Of a stretch of 64,000 nt of DNA, positions 38,376 through 46,397 are shown one piece after another. The stretch's first letter is position 1. Each line of letters opens with the position of its first letter. Made by a program: the position numbers and the translations under genes. Origin of the DNA: Acidimicrobiaceae bacterium (lineage in GTDB: Bacteria > Actinomycetota > Acidimicrobiia > Acidimicrobiales > Ilumatobacteraceae); contig JACJWG010000006.1 in assembly GCA_020637235.1 (NCBI GenBank), positions 124,001 to 188,000 on the forward strand, given 5' to 3'. The notes below the pieces were generated by a model. It saw only the letters and a list, made by a program, of their open reading frames with translations, was not told the DNA's origin and did no database searches.

Positions 38376-39266
38376 ATGTCAGAGACCACCGCCGCCCACG
38401 ACCGCACCGTCGAGGTGCCCGGCGCCACCATCGCGTACACCGTGATCGGCGACCCGGCCGACACGACGCCCGAGTGTCCACCGCTCATGCTGTTCGGTTC
38501 GCCGATGGACAGCACGGGATTCGCGAGCCTGGCCGCCCGGCTGCCGGGCCGTGTGCTCGTCCTCGTCGACCCCCGCAACACCGGGCGCAGCGTGCGCGAC
38601 GATCGCACCGCAGCGGTTACCGTCGACGAGCACGCCGCCGACCTGCACGCCGTGATCGCCGACCTCGGGCTGGCACCCGTCGATGCATTCGCGTCGTCCG
38701 GCGGTGCCCTCAACGCCCTGGCGCTCGTCGCTGCCCACCCCACCGACGTCCGGGTGCTGGTGGCGCACGAGCCGCCACTCGCAGCGCTGCTCCCCGACGC
38801 TGCGGCGATCGGTGCGGCGTGCGACGCGATGGTGGCCGCGTACGACGCCGAAGGGTTCGGCCCCGCGATGGCGCGGTTCCTCGGTCTCGTGATGCACCTC
38901 GGCGAGGTCACCGGCGACGAGCCGACCGTCGACCCGACGATGTTCGGCTTCCCCACCGACGACGACGGGTCACGCGACGACCCGCTGATGGCGAACATGC
39001 GTGGCGGCGGCGTGACCCAGTCCCCCGACCTCGACGCGCTGCGCGCGGCACCCACCCGCATCGTCGCCGCCGTCGGCGAGGAGTCGGGCGGTGCGACAGA
39101 CGGGTCGATCGCCGCGCGCGGCACCCACGCCCTCGCCGCCGCGCTCGGCGGCGAGGCCACGGTGTTCCCCGGCGGCCACGACGGCTTCCTCGGTGGCGAG
39201 TTCGGCCAGACGGGCAAGCCCGACGAATTCGCCGTTCGGCTCGTGGAGGTGTTGTCGGCCGGCTGA
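38376..39266 (+). CDS. Alpha/beta hydrolase with atypical nucleophile elbow
   Basis: 296 residues. The alpha/beta hydrolase layout is clear: LMLFGSPMDSTGFASLAARL, VLVLVDPRNTGRS, a nucleophile elbow region DAFASSGGALNALAL, and a late His in VFPGGHDGFLGGEF. The usual G-x-S-x-G elbow reads A-S-S-G-G, so either the second Ser is the nucleophile with Ala replacing the first Gly, or the protein is a diverged member. The ATG has a GAGGAG site 5 nt upstream. It is divergent from the flavin reductase gene. Substrate unknown. Confidence 0.85.
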   Translation: MSETTAAHDRTVEVPGATIAYTVIGDPADTTPECPPLMLFGSPMDSTGFASLAARLPGRVLVLVDPRNTGRSVRDDRTAAVTVDEHAADLHAVIADLGLAPVDAFASSGGALNALALVAAHPTDVRVLVAHEPPLAALLPDAAAIGAACDAMVAAYDAEGFGPAMARFLGLVMHLGEVTGDEPTVDPTMFGFPTDDDGSRDDPLMANMRGGGVTQSPDLDALRAAPTRIVAAVGEESGGATDGSIAARGTHALAAALGGEATVFPGGHDGFLGGEFGQTGKPDEFAVRLVEVLSAG

Positions 39267-39286
39267 GCCGGTCCGGCCGCCGCGCC

Positions 39287-39673
39287 TCAGCGGCTGTGTT
39301 CCAGCATCCTCGTCTTCGGGCAGCTCACCTTGCGGCCGTCGTCGCACTTCGGGCACGAGAACTCGCTGCCGTTCGAACGCCACATCGTGGTGCCGCACGT
39401 CGGGCAGCGCTGCTGCCAGATCGAGCACTGCACCTCGGCCAGGCGGTTCGACGTGAGCGGGCAACCGTGCCCGTGGCACACCGGCCAGGCCGGGTCGCTG
39501 ACGATCGCCGACTCCGGGCACTTGCCGACGCAGATCCCGCAGTCGTCACACGTGAACGGATCGATCTCGAACAGTCCGAGGAACGAATCCGTCTTCGTGA
39601 GTGCGTTGGTCGGGCACGAGAAGTCGCACGCGCCACACCCGATGCAACGATCCTGCAGCACCTGGAAGCTCAT
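39287..39673 (-). CDS. Dicluster ferredoxin with C-terminal zinc ribbon
   Basis: 128 residues. Two [4Fe-4S] motifs are visible: CIGCGACDFSCP (about residues 10-21) and CDDCGICVGKCP (about 42-53). A Cys-rich C-terminal part follows (CHGHGC, CPTCGTTMW, CPKCDD), resembling rubredoxin or zinc-ribbon knuckles. It is the last gene of a four-gene minus-strand run: diiron protein, SCP2-like protein, small Cys protein, ferredoxin. The arrangement suggests it supplies electrons to the diiron protein, which is an inference. Confidence 0.88.
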   Translation of the reverse strand: MSFQVLQDRCIGCGACDFSCPTNALTKTDSFLGLFEIDPFTCDDCGICVGKCPESAIVSDPAWPVCHGHGCPLTSNRLAEVQCSIWQQRCPTCGTTMWRSNGSEFSCPKCDDGRKVSCPKTRMLEHSR

Positions 39674-39685
39674 CGGACCGACGCC

Positions 39686-39907
39686 TCAGCTCGCCGTCGC
39701 GGCCGTGTCGGACACGGGGTTCTGCGGGTGGAAGTGGCGCAGCTCACCCATGCAGTCGACGTGCACCCACGGGGCGACGTCGACCCGGGTGGCGGCGGTG
39801 CACATCCGGTACGAGCCGGTGGCCTTGTCCCATTCCCACCAGCCGTAGGGCACGTCGACGACCCGGGTGATCGGGGCGCCACAGTTCGGACAGGTCGGTG
39901 CGTTCAT
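39686..39907 (-). CDS. Small Cys-rich protein of the diiron operon
   Basis: 73 residues starting MNAPTCPNCGAPITRVVDVP, with one CxxC near the N-terminus and single later cysteines (RMCTAA, DCMGE), plus WWEWDKATGSY. No known domain beyond a possible zinc knuckle. It lies between the SCP2-like and ferredoxin genes with gaps of 12 bp each, so it is in the same operon. Function unknown; possibly a metal-binding accessory protein. Confidence 0.7.
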   Translation of the reverse strand: MNAPTCPNCGAPITRVVDVPYGWWEWDKATGSYRMCTAATRVDVAPWVHVDCMGELRHFHPQNPVSDTAATAS

Positions 39908-39919
39908 CGGTGGCTCCGT

Positions 39920-40372
39920 TCACGCGGACACGGCCACGCGGGCCGCGCCGTCGAGGTATTCCTGCAAGGTCTGGTTGAACCGGCTGAACTTGTCGGTCCC
40001 CATCGGGTCGTCGCCACGCAGCCGCACGTCGTCGGCGGAGGTCGCGAGCAGCGCCAGGCTGTTGATCGTCTGCCGCCCGCTCGCGGCACCGTTCGCGACG
40101 ATGTCGTCGAACATCGCCTGCCACTTCGCGAGCGGGCCGTCGAGGTAGTAGTCCGCGAGCGGCGCCTCGCTCGCAGCCACCTCGTCGGCCCCCTCGCAGC
40201 GCAGCCCCTCGAAGCGCAGTCGGACCGCGAAGTCCGTCTCCCCCGCTTCCTGGTCGCCGCGCATGACCAACGCCAGCACCATGTCGCACTCGCCGAGCAC
40301 GGTGAAGGTCTCGGGATGGGCGTTCAGCTCGTCCGCCATCGCCCGGTAGAGCGTGATGTCGGTGATGTCCAT
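39920..40372 (-). CDS. SCP2-like lipid-binding protein (putative)
   Basis: 150 residues, no membrane segment. The pattern LRFEGLRCEGADEVAA, GPLAKWQAMFDDIVANG, TINSLALLATSADDVRLRGD and KFSRFNQTLQEYLDG resembles sterol-carrier-protein-2-fold proteins that hold fatty acyl or sterol ligands. The match is by pattern only. It sits 21 bp downstream of the diiron gene and may present a lipid substrate to it. Confidence 0.55.
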   Translation of the reverse strand: MDITDITLYRAMADELNAHPETFTVLGECDMVLALVMRGDQEAGETDFAVRLRFEGLRCEGADEVAASEAPLADYYLDGPLAKWQAMFDDIVANGAASGRQTINSLALLATSADDVRLRGDDPMGTDKFSRFNQTLQEYLDGAARVAVSA

Positions 40373-40393
40373 GTGGTCGTCCTCCTCGGTCCG

Positions 40394-41503
40394 TCAGTTC
40401 GCCAGCACGGTGGCCGGGTCGATGCCGAGCAGATCGAGCGGCAGCTTCGTGCGCTCCAACCGGCTGATCCCGGCCCGCTCGCAGCGGGCGAGGTACGACG
40501 TGAACTGCTTGCGCTGCATCTCGGCCTGCAGGGCGAAGCCCGAGCTCTCCACGTGGTCGACGCCGCCACCGAGCAACACGGCGAGCGCCGTGCCGAAGTC
40601 CTGGTTGGTGCCGAACTGGGTGAGCACCACCTCACCGTGATCGAGCGCCTCGTGGATCTCCTCGGCGATGTCGGGGTCGTGTTCGACGGCGTAGCGGATG
40701 TGCATCGTGCCGTACGCGACGTGCCGAGCCTCGTCCTGCATCGCCATCCGGAACATCCGCTTCTCCACCGGCGACGGGGCGATCAGCTCGCCCATCCGGA
40801 AGATGTCGAGGATGAAGCCCTCGCCGAGCAGGTGCATCAGCGCCGTCGCCTGGTGGTAGGTCTTGGCCTCGAGGATCGTCCGGAGCAGCCCCTCGCTCGA
40901 ACCGCGCGACATGAGCAGACCACCGCCGTTGGCGAGGGCCCGCTTCCGGAACACCTCGGCATGACGTGCCTCGTCCATGATCTGGGTGCAGAGGAACATC
41001 TTCGCCTCGATGAAGTCGTGGTTCATCCGCCACATCCACTTGGCGGGCAGATCGGCCGCGATCATCTCGACCTCGGTGAGCGTGGTGCACACCTGGCACA
41101 TCGCGTGCTCGATGTCGTCGGGCAGTTCGGGGAGCTCGCTCCACGGGATGTCGCGCGTGGCGCTCCACTGGCGGGCGACGGCCTCTTCGTAGAGCTCGGT
41201 GACGTTCTCCGCCCACACGTCGGTCTTGTTGTTCAGGATGTAGCCCATGTCGGGCGTCTCCGGGTCGACGTCGGCGCCACGGGGCGCCATCGAGCGGTGG
41301 GTCGGGTGCTCGGGCACGTCGCCGTAGGAACCGACGGCGATGTCGAGCATCGTGAGACCACGCGGCCCGATCTTCGGACGCACGCCCCATTCGCTCTTCG
41401 CACCCTTCAACCACTTCCAGTCGAGCGGTGCACCGAGCGGCGAAGTGCTCGGCAACGAGTCGTAGTCGCGACTGCTCGCGGCTGCGGGCTCCGTGACGGT
41501 CAT
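40394..41503 (-). CDS. Ferritin-like diiron protein (putative oxygenase/desaturase)
   Basis: 369 residues. Two Glu...Glu-x2-His pairs mark a diiron four-helix bundle: VEMIAADLPAKW with MDEARHAEVF, and EGFILDIFRM with QDEARHVAYG. This is the pattern of ferritin-like oxidases, RNR R2-like and AurF-like proteins. The N-terminal region (PLDWKWLKGAKSEWG, GPRGLTMLDIAVGSYG) is not a known domain to me. The ATG at 41503 follows a GGGAGG site. It is first in the operon with SCP2-like, Cys-rich and ferredoxin genes, which fits an oxygenase with its electron carrier and a lipid-binding partner. The substrate is unknown. Confidence 0.85.
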   Translation of the reverse strand: MTVTEPAAASSRDYDSLPSTSPLGAPLDWKWLKGAKSEWGVRPKIGPRGLTMLDIAVGSYGDVPEHPTHRSMAPRGADVDPETPDMGYILNNKTDVWAENVTELYEEAVARQWSATRDIPWSELPELPDDIEHAMCQVCTTLTEVEMIAADLPAKWMWRMNHDFIEAKMFLCTQIMDEARHAEVFRKRALANGGGLLMSRGSSEGLLRTILEAKTYHQATALMHLLGEGFILDIFRMGELIAPSPVEKRMFRMAMQDEARHVAYGTMHIRYAVEHDPDIAEEIHEALDHGEVVLTQFGTNQDFGTALAVLLGGGVDHVESSGFALQAEMQRKQFTSYLARCERAGISRLERTKLPLDLLGIDPATVLAN

Positions 41504-41624
41504 GTCGGGACCTCCCAGGGTTCCCACCGGCCCCTACCAGCGGGTTGAGACGATTCGAGCCGAAACGTCTCACGGATGGCAGGCCTGCAGGTCCCGACGA
41601 ATGGGGACCTTCGGCACTGGCCCG

Positions 41625-42290
41625 TCAGTTGAGGTGCTGCACCCAGCGGGCGTGCTCGGCCTGCTCGTGCGCGAGCTCGACGAACGCGCCGCGCATCACC
41701 GACAGGGCAAATCGCGCACGCGGGTGCGAGGTGCGCTGGTACACCCCGCGGAGGTTGTTGAGCATCCGGATCAGGATGGTGCGTTCGCTGACCGGGGTGA
41801 GGTGCAACTCGTCGAACGCGTGGCCGTCCCCCACCAGACGGTGCCACGCCGCGACCACGCCGGCGCGGTCGAGGCGCGCCCCGTCGTGGAACGGGTCGCC
41901 GTAGCGCTCCTGAGCGCCGTCACGCACCAGGAAGTGGCTCGGCAGCCCGATCCCGACCAGCGGGACGTCGACTCGCCGCCCGACCTCGATCGCCACGACC
42001 GACAGCGTGATCGGGAGGCCGAGGCCGCGTTCGAGGACGGCGTCGAGGAAGGAGTTGCGCGGGTCGTAGTAGTCGGTGCGATTGCCGGCCAGGCGGCCGC
42101 GCATCGCGTCGAGCACCCCGTCGAGCGACCGGTCGTCGACCCGGCCGGCGAGTTCGTCGAGCCGCCGGAGCACCTCGTCGGACCGGTCCACGCCGGTGAA
42201 CCCGGCGGCCAGCAGCGCACACGCGCGATCGAGCTGCAACGCCGTCGGCGGCCCGTTCACGAGATCGGCGAAGCGAGCGGCCGGATCCAT
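41625..42290 (-). CDS. SirB1/transglutaminase-like protein
   Basis: 221 residues matching the SirB1/Transglut_core2 layout: NSFLDAVLERGLGLPITLSV, VAIEVGRRVDVPLVGIGLP, then HFLVRDG and DPFHDG. The usual Cys in the core is not obvious, so it may be a non-catalytic fold member. The ATG at 42290 is divergent from the acyl-CoA ligase gene (start 42325). It has a TACGGT box 6 nt upstream on the minus strand. Confidence 0.8.
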   Translation of the reverse strand: MDPAARFADLVNGPPTALQLDRACALLAAGFTGVDRSDEVLRRLDELAGRVDDRSLDGVLDAMRGRLAGNRTDYYDPRNSFLDAVLERGLGLPITLSVVAIEVGRRVDVPLVGIGLPSHFLVRDGAQERYGDPFHDGARLDRAGVVAAWHRLVGDGHAFDELHLTPVSERTILIRMLNNLRGVYQRTSHPRARFALSVMRGAFVELAHEQAEHARWVQHLN

Positions 42291-42296
42291 CTCCGA

Positions 42297-42302
42297 ACCG
42301 TA
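42297..42302 (-). promoter_or_regulatory. -10 box TACGGT, leaderless start of the SirB1-like gene
   Basis: On the minus strand TACGGT, 6 nt, then the ATG at 42290. It is 8 bp from the plus-strand -10 box at 42311, giving a compact back-to-back promoter pair. Confidence 0.5.
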
Positions 42303-42310
42303 CCTTGGAG

Positions 42311-42316
42311 TACGTT
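42311..42316 (+). promoter_or_regulatory. -10 box TACGTT before the acyl-CoA ligase gene
   Basis: TACGTT, 8 nt, then the ATG at 42325. Paired with the divergent minus-strand box at 42297-42302. Confidence 0.45.
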
Positions 42317-42324
42317 GCGAGGCC

Positions 42325-43875
42325 ATGTACCCAGGCGCGCACGTCTCCACCACGCCCGACAAGCCGGCGATCGTCATGGGCGGTTCCGGCTTCACCCAGA
42401 CCTTCGCCGAGCTCGACGCCGCCGCCAACCGGCTGAGCCGCGTCCTGCGCGCCGCCGGTGTGCAGCCCGGTGACCACGTGGCGCTGTGCATGGAGAACCA
42501 CGACCGCTACTTCGAGGTGCTGTGGGGCTGCCACTACGCCGGCGCCATCTACACCGCCGCGTCGAGCCGGCTCACGAGCGGCGAGCTCGCCTACATCCTG
42601 AACGACTGCAGTGCCAAGGTGTTCATCACCTCGAAGTACAAGGCGGACCAGGCCGCCGAGATCGTCGCCGACACCCCGGGTGTCGAGCTGCGGCTGATGC
42701 TCGACGGCACGATCGAGGGCCACGAGAGCTACGAAGCCGCCGTCGAGGCCCACGACCCGACGCCGCTCGAGGGTCGCCAGGCGGGTATGGACATGCTCTA
42801 CAGCTCGGGCACGACGGGCAAGCCGAAAGGGGTCACCAAGTCCTTCGCCGGCACCCCGCTCGAGGAGACGCCCGCGGGTGTGGCGGGCACGCTGCCGCTG
42901 CTGTTCGGGTTCACCACCGACAGCGTCTACCTGTCACCCGCGCCGATGTACCACGCGGCCCCGCTGCGGTTCTCGATGGGTGCGCAGGCGATCGGTGCCA
43001 CCGTGGTCGCGATGGAGCACTTCGACGCCGAGCAGTACCTGCAACTCGTCCAGCGCCACCAGGTGACGCACAGCCAGGTCGTGCCGACGATGTTCGTGCG
43101 CATGCTGAAGCTGCCCGAGGACGTGCGCGCTGCGTACGACGTGTCGTCGCTGCAGTGCGTCATCCACGCCGCGGCCCCGTGCCCGATCCCGGTGAAGCAG
43201 CAGATGATCGAGTGGTTCGGTCGCATCATCCACGAGTACTACGCGGGCACCGAGGGCAACGGCTTCGTGTACTGCAACAGCGACATGTGGCTCGCGCACC
43301 CGGGTACCGTCGGCACGCCGATCGGTTGCACGGTGCACATCGTCGGCGACGACGGCGACGAGATGCCCCACTACGAGAGCGGCACGATCTACTTCGAGGG
43401 CGGCGCCGAGTTCGAGTACCACAACGACGCCGAGAAGACCGCGTCGTCGCGCCACCCGAAGGGCTGGAGCACGCTCGGCGACGTCGGCTACCTCGACGAC
43501 GACAACTTCCTCTACCTCACCGACCGCAAGGCCTACATGATCATCTCCGGCGGGGTGAACATCTATCCCCAGGAGGCCGAGAACGTGCTCGTGACCCACC
43601 CGAAGGTGATCGACGTCGCCGTGTTCGGCGTGCCCAACGACGACTTCGGCGAAGAGGTGAAGGCGGTCGTCCAGCCGGTGACGATGCCGTCGTCGGACGA
43701 GGAGGCCCGGTCGCTCGCGAGCGAGCTCATCCAGTTCTGCCGCAGCCAGCTGGCCGACGTGAAGTGCCCGCGCAGCATCGATTTCCGCGAGGAGCTCCCC
43801 CGTCACCCCACGGGCAAGCTCTACAAGCGCCTCCTGAAGGACGAGTACTGGAAGAACGCCGGCCGCAGCATCTGA
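42325..43875 (+). CDS. AMP-binding acyl-CoA synthetase
   Basis: 516 residues of the ANL superfamily. Signatures are the phosphate loop MDMLYSSGTTGKPKGVTKSF, the acceptor-site segment HEYYAGTEGNGF, GDVGYLDDDNFLYLTDRKAY, and the hinge and C-terminal MIISGGVNIYPQEAENVL with the catalytic Lys in RHPTGKLYKRLLKDEY. It activates a carboxylic acid with ATP and CoA; FadD-type fatty or aromatic acids are most likely. The ATG at 42325 begins at the conserved N-terminus MYPGAHVSTTPDKPAIV. No signal peptide or carrier domain. Confidence 0.94.
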   Translation: MYPGAHVSTTPDKPAIVMGGSGFTQTFAELDAAANRLSRVLRAAGVQPGDHVALCMENHDRYFEVLWGCHYAGAIYTAASSRLTSGELAYILNDCSAKVFITSKYKADQAAEIVADTPGVELRLMLDGTIEGHESYEAAVEAHDPTPLEGRQAGMDMLYSSGTTGKPKGVTKSFAGTPLEETPAGVAGTLPLLFGFTTDSVYLSPAPMYHAAPLRFSMGAQAIGATVVAMEHFDAEQYLQLVQRHQVTHSQVVPTMFVRMLKLPEDVRAAYDVSSLQCVIHAAAPCPIPVKQQMIEWFGRIIHEYYAGTEGNGFVYCNSDMWLAHPGTVGTPIGCTVHIVGDDGDEMPHYESGTIYFEGGAEFEYHNDAEKTASSRHPKGWSTLGDVGYLDDDNFLYLTDRKAYMIISGGVNIYPQEAENVLVTHPKVIDVAVFGVPNDDFGEEVKAVVQPVTMPSSDEEARSLASELIQFCRSQLADVKCPRSIDFREELPRHPTGKLYKRLLKDEYWKNAGRSI

Positions 43876-43876
43876 C

Positions 43877-43924
43877 GCGCGACGGCCTGGCCGCACCCGA
43901 TGGTGCGGTCAGGCCGTGTCGCGC
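43877..43924. terminator. Strong bidirectional hairpin between convergent genes
   Basis: GCGCGAC-GGCCTGGCCGCACC pairs with GGTGCGGTCAGGCCGTGTCGCGC around a CGAT loop, with one bulge and one mismatch. It begins 2 bp after the ligase stop and overlaps the last codons and stop of the minus-strand aminotransferase gene. Confidence 0.65.
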
Positions 43925-45417
43925 ACGATGCGACAGTTGTCGCTCACGAACTCGACCCGGCCGATGTCGTCGACGGTGCGGTCGACGAAACCCTGCACGA
44001 AGCACATCAGCCGGAACACGTCGGTGACGTTGGTGGCGAGCCCGACCGACACACGAACCGCCGACACCAGCAGGTCCATCGAGGCGAGCATCTCCGAACG
44101 CAGCTCCAGGAACGACACCGGCCGATCACGGCCGAACCAGCCACGCATGTCGGCCTCGGTGAGGCCGTGGGCAACCTCGCCGGCTCCCGGATTGCAGAAG
44201 CATCCGGTGCGCAACGAGATGCCCACGCGGTTCGCGAGCTCTTCCACGCGACGATCGTCGATCGGCCGGCCGTCGGGATCTCGCATCAGCAGCGTGATCG
44301 TCCCGCCACGGGCGTCGGTGCCCGCCGGGCCGAAGAGCTGCACCACCGGCGCACCGTTCGCGTGCCGCAACCCACCGAGCGCGTCGAGCAACCAGGCGGT
44401 GAGGCAGCGCACCCGTTCGTGGATCCGGTCGATCCCGAGCCGCTGCAGGTGCCGCAGGCCGATCTCGACCCCGGGGATGTTCAGGTAGTCGACGGTGCCG
44501 TCCTCGAAGCCCGCCTCGTCGTCGTGCAGGTAGTGGCCGTCGCCCTGCACCGACGCGATCGTGATCGTGCCGCCGGCGAACCAGGGCCGCTGCAGTCGCG
44601 CCAAGGCGTCCCGCCGGGCGATCAGGCAGCCGAGCCCGGTGGGATAGCCGAACATCTTGTAGAACGACAGGGTCACGAAGTCGGCCGGCACCTCGCGCAG
44701 GTCCAACCGGTTGGTCGGCGCGAACGCCGCGGCGTCGACGAGCACGTCCCACCCGGCATCGTGCGCTTCGTCGATCACCGCGAGCGGGTGTTGCACACCC
44801 GAGTAGTTCGACTGGGCGGGGAAGGCGAACAGGTTGTCGGCATCCGGGTCGGCCATGGCGAGCGTCGCTCCGAGCGCGACGCGATCGAGTCGCAACTCGG
44901 GTGCCGTCACCGGCACATAGGTCACCTCGGCTCCGGCGCGTCGGGCGAACTCGCGGATGCCGTTCACCGAGTTGTGGTTGTCCGCGGTGAGCGCGAACCG
45001 TCCGCCTGCGGCGAACGGGTACGACTCGCCCACGAGCTTCAGCGCGCCGCTCGCGTTGGGCGTGAAGATGCACACGTGCTCGTCGGCGTCGAAGAACTCG
45101 AGCACCGACCGTCGCGCGCCTTCGACGAGCTCGGTCATCGCGAGCGACGTCGGGTTGTTCGAGTGCGGGTTGCCGAGCACCCGTCGCCGCAACAGGTCGA
45201 AGTGGGCGCGCAGCTGGCCGTCGGCGTACAGGCCGCCGCCGGTGTAGTCGAGGTACACCTGGTCCTCGTCGTCGAGACGTCCGTACTCGGTGCTGCGCAA
45301 CGCGTCGAACGTGCCGTCGGGATCGAAGTCGGGGAACCGTGCTGCGAAGTCGGCCTGGGCGTCTCGCAGACCACGAGGCTCGTAGGGCGGTCGCGTCGAG
45401 GAAGAGCTCGGATCCAC
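43909..45417 (-). CDS. Class V aminotransferase-like protein (MoCo-sulfurase type)
   Basis: 502 residues, PLP fold type I. The PLP lysine is in VTLSFYKMFGYPTGLGCLIA, the motif typical of the N-terminal domain of molybdenum-cofactor sulfurases (ABA3/MOCOS). QVYLDYTGGGLYADGQ, NPHSNNPTS, VLVDAAAFAPTN and the mobile Cys loop RTGCFCNPGA also fit. Such enzymes take sulfur from cysteine, probably as a persulfide on that Cys. A MOSC domain, present C-terminally in the eukaryotic enzymes, is missing; a cysteine-desulfurase role is the alternative. The GTG at 45417 has a -10-like TAGCGT 7 nt upstream. The 3' end overlaps a hairpin. Confidence 0.85.
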   Translation of the reverse strand: MDPSSSSTRPPYEPRGLRDAQADFAARFPDFDPDGTFDALRSTEYGRLDDEDQVYLDYTGGGLYADGQLRAHFDLLRRRVLGNPHSNNPTSLAMTELVEGARRSVLEFFDADEHVCIFTPNASGALKLVGESYPFAAGGRFALTADNHNSVNGIREFARRAGAEVTYVPVTAPELRLDRVALGATLAMADPDADNLFAFPAQSNYSGVQHPLAVIDEAHDAGWDVLVDAAAFAPTNRLDLREVPADFVTLSFYKMFGYPTGLGCLIARRDALARLQRPWFAGGTITIASVQGDGHYLHDDEAGFEDGTVDYLNIPGVEIGLRHLQRLGIDRIHERVRCLTAWLLDALGGLRHANGAPVVQLFGPAGTDARGGTITLLMRDPDGRPIDDRRVEELANRVGISLRTGCFCNPGAGEVAHGLTEADMRGWFGRDRPVSFLELRSEMLASMDLLVSAVRVSVGLATNVTDVFRLMCFVQGFVDRTVDDIGRVEFVSDNCRIVRDTA

Positions 45418-45424
45418 GCCGTCG

Positions 45425-45430
45425 ACGCTA
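45425..45430 (-). promoter_or_regulatory. -10 box TAGCGT, leaderless start of the MoCo-sulfurase-like gene
   Basis: On the minus strand TAGCGT, 7 nt, then the GTG at 45417. It lies just before the stop of the upstream gene. Confidence 0.45.
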
Positions 45431-45435
45431 GAGGA

Positions 45436-46260
45436 TCATTCCTCGGCGAGCGCGTCCACCCGCTCGACGGCTGCCTCGTGACGAGCGGCCGCCTGGTCGT
45501 GCGCCGCCTGGGCCGTGGCGAGGTCGGACTCGGCCTGTCGGAACGCCTCGACGGCGCTCGCGAGACGCCGCTCGGCGGTGGCGAGCGTCGACGCTGCACG
45601 ATCGCGAGCACGGATCGCGTCGCGGCGCTCGGCAGCACGCGCGGCGCGGGCCGCCCGATCGGCGCGGTCTCGCTCCGGGTCGGGAGGCGGCCGGGTGTCG
45701 GTCGGCGCGTCGGGGACCGAACGCAGCGCTCGCTCGCGTCGGGCGGGACGATCGCTCGGCCGCGGCGTCGGAGGCTCGAAGCCGGTGAACGCGGCGAAGC
45801 CGAAGGCGTCGACGTCGGGGAGGTCGCGCAGCGTGCCGTCCGACCACGCCGACGCGAGCTCGGGGTGACGGGAGAGCCGATCGACGATCGTGCGGATCTC
45901 GTTCACGCGCGACGCCGCGGACGGCTCATGAGCGTCCAGCGCCTGCACGGCACTCTTCACGACCACGAGGATCATGCCCCGACGGTGTTCGGACGCCTCG
46001 ACGGTGTCGTCGCGATCGCCGGACAACTGGACGGTGCCCAGCGTCGCCGTCGCCTCGAACAGATCGCGGACGAGCGTCGGGTCGTCCGACGGTGCGGCGA
46101 GCACCGCCCACATCGCGAGTGTCGGCTTCTTCAGCGCCTGCAGCTGGTTGGCCAACTCGCGATCGCCGGCAGCCCGTGCCTCTCGCACGAGGCGGGTGCG
46201 TTCGGTGACGTAGTCGGCCGGTGCGACGCGGAACAGCTGGCGGGCGGGGTGCTCGGCCAT
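45436..46260 (-). CDS. Actinobacterial coiled-coil protein of unknown function
   Basis: 274 residues. The N-terminal about 60 residues (YVTERTRLVREARAAGDREL, ANQLQALKKPTLAMWAV) match a common but uncharacterised actinobacterial domain. The C-terminal about 90 residues are very rich in Ala, Arg and Glu (DRADRAARAARAAERRDAIR) and predicted coiled coil. No signal peptide or membrane helix. It could be structural or nucleic-acid-associated. The ATG at 46260 is preferred over an upstream GTG because homology begins there. Confidence 0.75.
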   Translation of the reverse strand: MAEHPARQLFRVAPADYVTERTRLVREARAAGDRELANQLQALKKPTLAMWAVLAAPSDDPTLVRDLFEATATLGTVQLSGDRDDTVEASEHRRGMILVVVKSAVQALDAHEPSAASRVNEIRTIVDRLSRHPELASAWSDGTLRDLPDVDAFGFAAFTGFEPPTPRPSDRPARRERALRSVPDAPTDTRPPPDPERDRADRAARAARAAERRDAIRARDRAASTLATAERRLASAVEAFRQAESDLATAQAAHDQAAARHEAAVERVDALAEE

Positions 46261-46384
46261 GCGCACACGATGCCACACGGGTACGACACCGCGGCTCGGC
46301 CACCTGCGTCCGACCGGTCCCGGACGGGACGGACGTCACGTCGGTTCCGGCCGGAATGCCACGGGCGGGCGACGTCTGTACCGG

Positions 46385-46390
46385 TACTGT
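46385..46390 (+). promoter_or_regulatory. -10 box TACTGT, leaderless start of the MFS gene
   Basis: TACTGT, 7 nt, then the GTG at 46398. No ribosome site. Confidence 0.5.
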
Positions 46391-46397
46391 CCTCGCC

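Noticed and set aside
38474..41548. A 1024-codon plus-strand open frame over the hydrolase and diiron operon
   Set aside because: It is out of frame with the hydrolase on its own strand and antisense to four recognisable minus-strand genes. Its translation is Arg/His/Val-rich without motifs.
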